The position numbers and the translations under genes were made by a program. A stretch of 5,666 bases of DNA, taken from assembly GCA_007122555.1 (NCBI GenBank), contig SKTL01000523.1:1-5666 (forward strand), read 5' to 3'. A model generated the notes under the pieces. That model saw only the letters and a program-made list of their open reading frames with translations, was not told the DNA's origin and did no database searches. Origin of the DNA: Thermomicrobiaceae bacterium. GTDB lineage: Bacteria; Chloroflexota; Chloroflexia; Thermomicrobiales; Thermomicrobiaceae. Below are positions 1 to 4,888 of this stretch, piece by piece. How positions within the stretch are numbered: position 1 is the stretch's first letter; every line of letters begins with the position of its first letter.

Positions 1-65
1 AGTCGCACGTTAATCAGCTTGCCTTCGAAACCATAACCGCTCCAGATAACGTCCTGCTCGCTCAT
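1..65 (-). CDS. N-terminal fragment of an unidentified protein, possibly a Nudix (ADP-ribose pyrophosphatase-like) hydrolase; runs off the left edge
   Basis: An ATG at 65-63 on the minus strand opens a frame that stays open to the window edge and gives about 21 residues, beginning MSEQDVIWSGYGFEGKLINV. A strong Shine-Dalgarno sequence, GGAAGG, lies 7 bases upstream, which supports a real start despite the short visible length. The pattern of an aromatic residue, then EGK, then a hydrophobic stretch with VRL resembles the first beta strand of ADP-ribose pyrophosphatase-type Nudix hydrolases, where a D-V-x-L-P-x-G segment and REIVEH usually follow. The diagnostic Nudix box lies outside the window, so the function is an inference from a very short stretch. 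The gene is divergent from the cold-shock gene, and the two share the 66-334 intergenic region. Confidence 0.5.
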   Translation of the reverse strand, partial: MSEQDVIWSGYGFEGKLINVR

Positions 66-231
66 CTCACGACCTTCCAGAAACCTGCTCGTCGAACGCT
101 GCAACAGCGCTAACCGGTTGGGGACAGAAACATCCCGGCGATTTGATCCATCCTTCGGGCTGCCCGCTCGCGTCTCACGGGTAGATTCTGCACGATTCGG
201 AAACAATGCAGGAGCCCCGTCAAAAAACTCC

Positions 232-262
232 TTGCGCAGCGAGCAGCCTTTCGTGATATACT
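232..262 (+). promoter_or_regulatory. Extended -10 sigma-70-like promoter of the cold-shock gene
   Basis: TATACT at 257-262 is one base from the TATAAT consensus. It is preceded by TG at 254-255, giving an extended -10 (TGATATACT). A possible -35, TTGCGC, lies at 232-237 with a long 19-base spacer, so the extended -10 probably does most of the work. Transcription would start near 269, leaving a leader of about 65 bases before the ATG at 335. Long structured leaders are common on cold-shock mRNAs, but I could not identify a specific thermosensor fold here. Confidence 0.6.
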
Positions 263-334
263 GCGGCTATCGCTGCACAACGTAGCGTGTACTCCCGCGT
301 CGAACAGGCGTGGTTCTGGAAGGACGAAGACTCG

Positions 335-553
335 ATGGCGACAGGTACGATTGCGACGATTCGCGACGACAAAGGTTTTGGTTTTATTGCACCGGCAAAC
401 GGCAGTGGGAACGATCTGTTCTTCCACCGCTCGGCAGTTGTCGATGTTGAGTTCGAAGAACTCCGCGACGGTCAGGAAGTCACATTCGATGAAGAGCCTG
501 ACCCGCGTAACCCATCCCGCCAGCGCGCCGTAAACGTGCGCCCGGCTGGATAG
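335..553 (+). CDS. Cold-shock-domain RNA/DNA-binding protein (CspA family, 72 aa)
   Basis: This is a single-domain cold-shock protein, a small cytoplasmic beta-barrel that binds single-stranded RNA or DNA and acts as an RNA chaperone. RNP1 is visible as KGFGFI (residues 13-18) and RNP2 as LFFHRS (28-33). The tail has the SRQRAVNV strand typical of the family, and 72 residues is a normal length. The ATG at 335 is chosen because GGAAGGA at 318-324 sits 10 bases upstream and the protein then begins MATGTIATI as expected. An in-frame GTG at 287 would add 16 residues with no family resemblance. The usual early tryptophan of CspA (G-x-V-K-W-F) is absent; the equivalent stretch reads GTIATIRDDKGFGF. 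That matches the divergent class seen in many non-proteobacterial phyla. The gene has its own promoter and terminator, so it is probably monocistronic. The family is clear; whether it is actually cold-induced cannot be read from the sequence. Confidence 0.93.
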   Translation: MATGTIATIRDDKGFGFIAPANGSGNDLFFHRSAVVDVEFEELRDGQEVTFDEEPDPRNPSRQRAVNVRPAG

Positions 554-644
554 ATCCATCTGCCAGCATGTTGCGCGGTGAGCGTACGCCGATCTACCTG
601 ATCATCGCATAATCGCTCGCGTGACATTGAAACAGGCAAATGAC

Positions 645-675
645 AACAACCCGCCATCCGGCGGGTTGTTTTTCG
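645..675 (+). terminator. Intrinsic terminator downstream of the cold-shock gene
   Basis: A perfect 11-bp stem is formed by AACAACCCGCC (645-655) and GGCGGGTTGTT (660-670) around a 4-base loop, ATCC. The 3' arm runs into a T-rich tract (TTGTTTTTCGTT). It begins about 90 bases after the cold-shock stop codon and is a textbook rho-independent terminator for the plus strand. On the minus strand the hairpin is followed only by GTCATTTG, so it would be a weak terminator for the opposing secreted-protein gene that ends at 755, although the stem could still protect that transcript's 3' end. Confidence 0.92.
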
Positions 676-754
676 TTAACATCCGTCTTCGCAGGTCGTC
701 AATTGCGGATCTACGGCCATGGGAACCTCGACGGGCCGATGATCGACAACGTGA

Positions 755-2995
755 TCACTGCAGGTGAGCCGGCGCCTCCAATATCGGATACGTGCCAGGA
801 ACGGATCTCCACGTCTCCTGGAGATCCAGTCCTGGCATGTGAAGAGCCTGGTCGCTCCCGGTCATCTGTTGCGTGGTCAATCCATGCATTCCACTGGAAT
901 CGCCGCTCCCCACCGCGCTTGGCTGACCTGTCGACTCGACATCCCAGTAGCTGGCGCTGATCCCGCCTTCACGGAAGTTGCCGATCATGCCACCAACCAT
1001 TACATCTCCGGAAACATGACCGGTAGCGATCGTCCGGGACACGGCGAAGTCCGAATTCGCGGCGCCCCAGTATTCGCCGATCAGTCCGCCGATCGACTCA
1101 TGGCCGGTCACGCTTCCAGAAGCATAGGCCACCGAAATGGAGCCGAATGATTGATTCCAGCCGACAAGACCACCCGCCAGCCGATCGCCCACAGCAACAT
1201 CGCCAGTTGCGTAGGCAAAATGAATGATCCCATCGTTCAGACCTGTCAGGCCGCCGGCAATTCGCTCCGACGCGTATACGTCTCCGGTGGCGTAGGAGTA
1301 TTCGATCAACCCGAGGTCCTCAATCCACGACGGACCGGTATTCGCGCCGACCAGACCGCCAACCACGTAGTCCCCGGAAACATCGCCACTGGCGTTCGAG
1401 CCGCGAATGACGCCGGCTGACGTCTCCATTCCGTGATGGGACGTATCATGCTGATTGGTCCCGACCAGTCCGCCGAGATCCGTCTCGCCAGTCACCGTCA
1501 TGTGCGATGTCGACGCCAGGATGTAGCCCGAATTCTCTCCGGCCACCCCGCCGGCGTAGGATCCGCCGGATATCTGGCCGGAGCTGTGTACGCCTGACAA
1601 CGTTCCCCCCGGCGCGCTCCAGCCGAACAGTGTCACTTCTCCCCGATTGTCCCCGGCAACTCCGCCGATCCTCGCAACGCCGGAGAGCTCACCGGCAACC
1701 CGCGAGTCTTCGATGCTCCCAGTGTTTATCCCGGCAATCCCGCCGACATAGGTGTATCCGGACACGCGTACGTCGACGAGATCGACCCCCGAGATCGAAC
1801 CTGAACTCGAGGAGAACAGTCCGACTCCGTGTTCGTCCGGACGGTTAATCGTCTGACCCACGATACTGAATGACGATCCATCGAATGAACCGCTGAAGTC
1901 AGCTCCAGGGAAGAGACCTGAACTCTCGCTTCCAATCGGCTCGAACCCGCGTCCATCGTTCCACCCAACGGTCTCGCTGGCGTCGATGTCTTCAACCTGT
2001 ACGAAGTGTGCGTCCGGGAAATATCGCATGTCCTGCAGCTGCTGGATTGTCGCAACCTGATAGGGATCGGACGCGCTCCCCGATCCGCCAGCGAACGCTG
2101 GCTCAGGGATGACCCCGTCCACGTATCTCCAGCGGTAGTAATGCTGCCCGATGTTGCCGGACTCAACCTGCCACCCGTCCGGGTTCTCAGGGGTATAGGT
2201 CAGGCAGCGCCGTTCGAAACACTGCACCAGCACATCCTGCCAGACTCCGGCGACCGGAACGTGCACCCAATAGGCCTCGGTAATCGGAAAGCCGACAGCG
2301 AAGTACGGGTTTTCGAACAACGGAGCAGTGACCCGGTCGCCAATCTGGTTAGCTACCAGACCTTCACTGTTCATGAAGCTCCAGAACACCGACGCGACGG
2401 TGTGATCGGTATCCGGAACGTATTCCGCGCCGGTCACTCCATAGTCAGTCAAGGACGGATCGGCGTGAACTGATCCGTCAGGATTCAACATTCGGTTCAG
2501 GGTTGCGCCTGGATCCGCGGCGTCATCGCTGAGAAGCGGCTCAAGATCAGCATAGGTCGGGCTGTCCGAGTGATTATCTCCAGCAATCTGGACCCGCGCC
2601 GGCGCGCGTTGCTCACGCGCCACATCACCGGTTTGCATCTCGCCGGTAATCAGCTCTCGCGCCAGCAGCCCGTTCGTCACATACCAGGGATCGTCCCGGA
2701 AGTCGGAATGCGGAGTGGTGATCTCCATACGGGATTTGTCGAAGTACTGCACCTGCCGGAGACCATCGGGCGAGTCAGCATACGGCTCCATGAATGACTG
2801 GGTGAAAGCGCCGTCTCCCCACATCCAGGTCCGGGTGACCTCCCCCTCACGAACCGGAAGGTCGGTTCGAGCCCATGTCGAATAGAACGCCTCATTTGCC
2901 GGTCCGGCAGCTGTCGCATCTTCGTGAGACACAAGCATCAATGCCATCGGCGTCACGAGCGTCGCCGCCAGCCCCCAGTGAAGCATTCGCCGCAT
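755..2995 (-). CDS. Secreted protein: signal peptide, Chloroflexota-type N-terminal domain and GLUG-repeat C-terminal half (746 aa)
   Basis: The protein is exported: residues 1-30 form a signal peptide (MRR, a hydrophobic core around LAATLVTPMALMLV, and an ATAA exit). Residues about 35-295 make up a domain I know from secreted Chloroflexota proteins, with RTWMWG (55-60), QYFDKSRMEI (83-92), ASVFWSFMNSEGLV (201-214), CFERRCLTYTPENPDGW (259-275) and GQHYYRWRY (283-291). Its function is unknown to me. From about residue 304 it reads as a GLUG-type beta-helix: SGSASDPYQV, then GFEPIG and FSGSFDG, then nine GG cores between 417 and 670, a SYWDVESTG closing motif and a final W-x5-YPIL. GLUG repeats occur in adhesins and next to some M26 IgA peptidases, but no HExxH zinc site is present, so a binding or surface-structural role is more likely than proteolysis. 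There is no LPxTG motif or C-terminal membrane anchor. The start is favoured by GGAG at 3009-3006, 10 bases upstream; a second ATG three codons in is less well placed. Only two cysteines and one lysine occur in the whole protein. Confidence 0.9.
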   Translation of the reverse strand: MRRMLHWGLAATLVTPMALMLVSHEDATAAGPANEAFYSTWARTDLPVREGEVTRTWMWGDGAFTQSFMEPYADSPDGLRQVQYFDKSRMEITTPHSDFRDDPWYVTNGLLARELITGEMQTGDVAREQRAPARVQIAGDNHSDSPTYADLEPLLSDDAADPGATLNRMLNPDGSVHADPSLTDYGVTGAEYVPDTDHTVASVFWSFMNSEGLVANQIGDRVTAPLFENPYFAVGFPITEAYWVHVPVAGVWQDVLVQCFERRCLTYTPENPDGWQVESGNIGQHYYRWRYVDGVIPEPAFAGGSGSASDPYQVATIQQLQDMRYFPDAHFVQVEDIDASETVGWNDGRGFEPIGSESSGLFPGADFSGSFDGSSFSIVGQTINRPDEHGVGLFSSSSGSISGVDLVDVRVSGYTYVGGIAGINTGSIEDSRVAGELSGVARIGGVAGDNRGEVTLFGWSAPGGTLSGVHSSGQISGGSYAGGVAGENSGYILASTSHMTVTGETDLGGLVGTNQHDTSHHGMETSAGVIRGSNASGDVSGDYVVGGLVGANTGPSWIEDLGLIEYSYATGDVYASERIAGGLTGLNDGIIHFAYATGDVAVGDRLAGGLVGWNQSFGSISVAYASGSVTGHESIGGLIGEYWGAANSDFAVSRTIATGHVSGDVMVGGMIGNFREGGISASYWDVESTGQPSAVGSGDSSGMHGLTTQQMTGSDQALHMPGLDLQETWRSVPGTYPILEAPAHLQ
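790..840. other. Long imperfect inverted repeat (hairpin) within the 3' end of the secreted-protein gene
   Basis: Two nested perfect 8-bp arms are present. TGCCAGGA (793-800) pairs with TCCTGGCA (830-837), and GGATCTCC (803-810) pairs with GGAGATCC (820-827). They are separated by a symmetric 2x2 internal loop and closed by a 9-base loop. The outer arm extends by a few further pairs to 790 and 840. It encodes residues about 720-733 (PGLDLQETWRSVPG), so it sits in translated sequence 36-86 bases before the stop codon. There is no T-run after it on either strand, so it is not a standard intrinsic terminator. It may shape mRNA stability, or it may be a by-product of the codons used. Confidence 0.7.
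926..1747 (-). repeat. Protein-level GLUG repeat array inside the secreted protein
   Basis: This segment encodes residues about 417-690. It has nine degenerate units, each opening with a hydrophobic-G-G-hydrophobic-x-G core. Cores begin at residues 417, 443, 481, 507, 545, 580, 607, 635 and 667, a spacing of 26 to 38 residues. Typical units read VGGIAGINTGSI, AGGLTGLNDGII and AGGLVGWNQSFGSI, followed by a Y/A-A-T/S-G-x-V strand. The repeats are conserved in protein but diverged in DNA, so they look old rather than freshly duplicated. Each unit probably forms one coil of a parallel beta-helix (inference from the family). Confidence 0.85.
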
Positions 2996-3062
2996 GTCCG
3001 CAGATCTCCGATTCTGTATTGCGCCAGATCACACGCTTACGCCATATACTGGAATACCCACC

Positions 3063-3091
3063 ACAATAGCAGCGTTTCGGTGCAGGGTCAA
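3063..3091 (-). promoter_or_regulatory. Sigma-70-like promoter of the secreted-protein gene
   Basis: On the minus strand, TTGACC (3091-3086) and TATTGT (3068-3063) are separated by exactly 17 bases. TGC directly precedes the -10, making it an extended -10 as well. Transcription would start near 3056, giving a leader of about 60 bases before the ATG at 2995. This allows the gene to be transcribed independently of the tRNA-Cys gene upstream on the same strand. The motif match is good, but no experiment supports it. Confidence 0.6.
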
Positions 3092-3100
3092 AGTCAAGCA

Positions 3101-3117
3101 GGTGCGTCGAGCGCACC
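3101..3117 (-). terminator. Weak candidate terminator between tRNA-Cys and the secreted-protein promoter
   Basis: GGTGCG (3101-3106) and CGCACC (3112-3117) form a perfect 6-bp stem with a 5-base loop. On the minus strand it is followed by TGCTTGACTTTG, which is only moderately T-rich and overlaps the approach to the promoter at 3091-3063. It lies about 63 bases beyond the tRNA 3' end and could end the tRNA transcript. The tail is too poor for a confident call. Confidence 0.3.
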
Positions 3118-3179
3118 GGGGGAGCCGCTACGAGGTCTAGGAACACATAATGTCGGGGATGTCTTCATGCATCAGGGGG

Positions 3180-3250
3180 AGGCGCCGGGCGGATTCGAAC
3201 CGCCGATCAGAGTTTTGCAGACTCCTGCCTTACCACTTGGCTACGGCGCC
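3180..3250 (-). tRNA. tRNA-Cys (anticodon GCA)
   Basis: On the minus strand all four arms fold. The acceptor stem GGCGCCG (3250-3244) pairs with CGGCGCC (3187-3181). The D arm is GCC-AAGTGGTAA-GGC. The anticodon stem GGAGT/ACTCT (one G-U pair) closes the loop CTGCAAA, giving anticodon GCA. The T arm is GGCGG-TTCGAAT-CCGCC. The discriminator base is U73 (position 3180), as expected for cysteine tRNAs. The gene is 71 bases. CCA is not encoded (CCC follows), so the end must be added by nucleotidyltransferase. A weak -10-like TAGACT lies at 3277-3272 with no good -35. No duplicated 3' end was seen nearby, so there is no sign of an integrated element using this tRNA as an attachment site. Confidence 0.97.
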
Positions 3251-3586
3251 ATTTCGGCTGTCGCAACGCAAAGTCTACCGCAACGAGCCTCCGTCCGACT
3301 AGCCGGTGTTCTCGTCAACCGCGAGCGGGAGCACGATCCCGAGGGCGAACCCGATCGTTGAATCTCCGCAACCGCGCACCCCCAGTTTGTGAGTTGCCTT
3401 ATCACGGTGCGCGCTGACGACTCTTGCGGTGACCGGGTTGAGACGATTCTTATGCAATCCAGCCCTGTTCCGTGATCATTCTGGCGCCTTGCTCCGGATA
3501 TTCTTAGTGTAACGCTGACGACCAGAGCCAAATGATCGGACAGGCGATGGCGTCGATACAACCGGGGCTATCAGGGGGACAGTGAG
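3251..3586. other. Intergenic region between tRNA-Cys and the ABC ATPase gene, without a convincing gene
   Basis: These 336 bases hold the upstream regions of two divergent genes. Open frames here, on both strands, have no recognisable motifs, and those at the left end overlap the tRNA. A short hairpin, CGGGA/TCCCG, lies at 3326-3341. The best promoter-like pair for the ATPase is TTGCGG followed after 18 bases by TCTTAT (roughly 3424-3453), which is too weak to call as a feature. The clear element is the ATPase ribosome binding site, AGGGGGA at 3573-3579, 7 bases before the ATG at 3587. No riboswitch fold was recognised. Confidence 0.6.
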
Positions 3587-4888
3587 ATGAATCAGGAAGA
3601 CATCATTCTTCGAGTTCAGAACGTATCGCAGATCTTCGGCAACAAGCGAAGTCTGACGAGCGCCAGGAGAATGCTCACGCACGAAGTCTCGCGAGAGGAC
3701 ATTCTGAAAGAGACCGGCGCATTCGTTGCGGTCCGCGATGCTTCGTTTGTCGTCCACAGAGGTGAATTCTTCATCATCATGGGATTATCAGGATGCGGAA
3801 AGTCTACGCTCCTTCGCGCGATTATCCGGCTTGTTGAGCCCAGCGCCGGAGAAATCGAAATCGACGGCCAGGACGTTATGAATCTCGATAGCGCGGAGCT
3901 ACGAATGCTTCGCTCGACGAAAATGGCAATGGTGTTCCAGCGCTTCGGGTTGCAACCGCACCGATCAGTGATTGAAAACGTCGAGTTCGGCTTACTGGTC
4001 ATGGGAATGGAGCCCGCTGAACGCCGTATCCGCGCGATGGACGCGATAACCCAGGTTGGTCTCAACGGGTGGGAAGATCACTATCCAAATGCCCTCAGCG
4101 GTGGGATGCAACAGCGAGTCGGCGTTGCCCGTGCGTTAGCGCGTGATCCTTTGATTCTTCTCATGGACGAGCCGTTCTCCGGCCTTGATCCGCTTATCCG
4201 TCAGAGGATGCAACGTGAGTTCGCGCGTTTGCAGGCGGAAATCGGACTGACAATCATAATGGTGACTCATGATCTGGACGAAGCGCTTACGCTTGGTGAT
4301 CGCATCGCGATCATGCGCGATGGAGAGATCGTGCAGATTGCGACTCCGGAAGAACTCGTGATCAACCCCGCTGACGAATACATTGAAAGCTTTATTGAAG
4401 GCGCGTCAGCGGCCAAAGTTCTCACGGCCAGGCACATAATGGATCCTGACGTCATCACGATCTCCACTAACAACGTCGAGTTTGAGCCAACGATCAGCAA
4501 GGTCAAGTCCGAGCGCGAGCGAGGGAGTTTCGTCATTGATGAAAATCGCAAACTCCTGGGAAGAATCTGGCTCCACAAGTTGATTGACGCATCCAGGGAC
4601 GAGAAGCTTCGAGCGGGGTGGGCAGAACAGATTGAACCTGCTCTGACGACAACAATGGACGCAACCCTTTCCGAAGCGTTTCCGCTCGTCATCGAGACCA
4701 GATTCCCGGTCGCCGTCGTCGACGAGGCAGGAACACTGCTCGGGCAAATCACCAAGAACAAACTGCTCGAGACCTTGATGAAGGATATTGAACGCGACGC
4801 ACATGTTATCGATAACGGAGAGACGGTTGCTGATGACCCGAGAGGCCCCTCTCCGTCCGATCAGACCGTTCAAACAGTTACCGACTAG
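3587..4888 (+). CDS. ABC transporter ATP-binding protein of the glycine betaine/proline type with C-terminal CBS domains (ProV/OpuAA-like, 433 aa)
   Basis: This is the ATPase subunit that powers uptake of quaternary ammonium osmolytes at the inner face of the membrane. All nucleotide-binding motifs are intact: Walker A GLSGCGKST (66-74), Q-loop glutamine 118 in FQRFGLQPH, signature LSGGMQQRV (170-178), Walker B LILLMDEP (189-196), D-loop SGLDP and switch histidine 228 in MVTHDLDEA. The N-terminal extension before the Walker A region (KRSLTSARRMLTHEVSREDILKETG) is characteristic of the ProV/OpuAA branch. Residues about 280-400 look like two CBS units (LTARHIMDPDVITI to the LLGRIWLHKL strand, then TTTMDATLSEAF to LLGQITKNKLLETL). 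In OpuA-type transporters this region senses ionic strength or cyclic di-AMP. The length is slightly above the 400-420 residues usual for the family. The start is set by AGGGGGA 7 bases upstream. No permease or substrate-binding gene lies beside it, so the partners, and therefore the exact substrate, are unknown. I leave the symbol blank for that reason. Confidence 0.92.
   Translation: MNQEDIILRVQNVSQIFGNKRSLTSARRMLTHEVSREDILKETGAFVAVRDASFVVHRGEFFIIMGLSGCGKSTLLRAIIRLVEPSAGEIEIDGQDVMNLDSAELRMLRSTKMAMVFQRFGLQPHRSVIENVEFGLLVMGMEPAERRIRAMDAITQVGLNGWEDHYPNALSGGMQQRVGVARALARDPLILLMDEPFSGLDPLIRQRMQREFARLQAEIGLTIIMVTHDLDEALTLGDRIAIMRDGEIVQIATPEELVINPADEYIESFIEGASAAKVLTARHIMDPDVITISTNNVEFEPTISKVKSERERGSFVIDENRKLLGRIWLHKLIDASRDEKLRAGWAEQIEPALTTTMDATLSEAFPLVIETRFPVAVVDEAGTLLGQITKNKLLETLMKDIERDAHVIDNGETVADDPRGPSPSDQTVQTVTD

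Noticed and set aside
110..559. Minus-strand open frame of 149 codons opposite the cold-shock gene
   Set aside because: It is antisense to a clear cold-shock domain, has no recognisable motifs and no good ribosome binding site.
1778..1798. Direct repeat GAGATCGA separated by five bases
   Set aside because: It falls in coding sequence and follows from the repeated VDLVDV-like codons; no array or further copies were seen.
755..2086. GLUG half as an M26-type IgA peptidase
   Set aside because: GLUG repeats accompany some M26 peptidases, but no HExxH zinc-binding motif is present anywhere in the protein.
2006..2473. Plus-strand open frame of 155 codons inside the secreted-protein gene, with similar ones at 764-1150 and 1507-1848
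   Set aside because: These are shadows of the long minus-strand gene, whose frame has a signal peptide, a known domain and repeats.
2924..3361. Plus-strand open frame of 145 codons crossing the tRNA-Cys gene
   Set aside because: It runs antisense through a complete tRNA and through the promoter and start of the secreted-protein gene, with no protein-family features.
4805..4816. Perfect 12-base palindrome GTTATCGATAAC
   Set aside because: About one such palindrome is expected by chance in a window this long, and it lies in coding sequence near the ATPase C-terminus.
4840..4853. Hairpin GAGAGG/CCTCTC near the end of the ATPase gene as a possible terminator
   Set aside because: The loop is only two bases and no T-run follows on either strand.
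4267..4873. Two minus-strand open frames (164 and 155 codons) opposite the ATPase
   Set aside because: They are antisense to the ATP-binding and CBS regions and show no family motifs.
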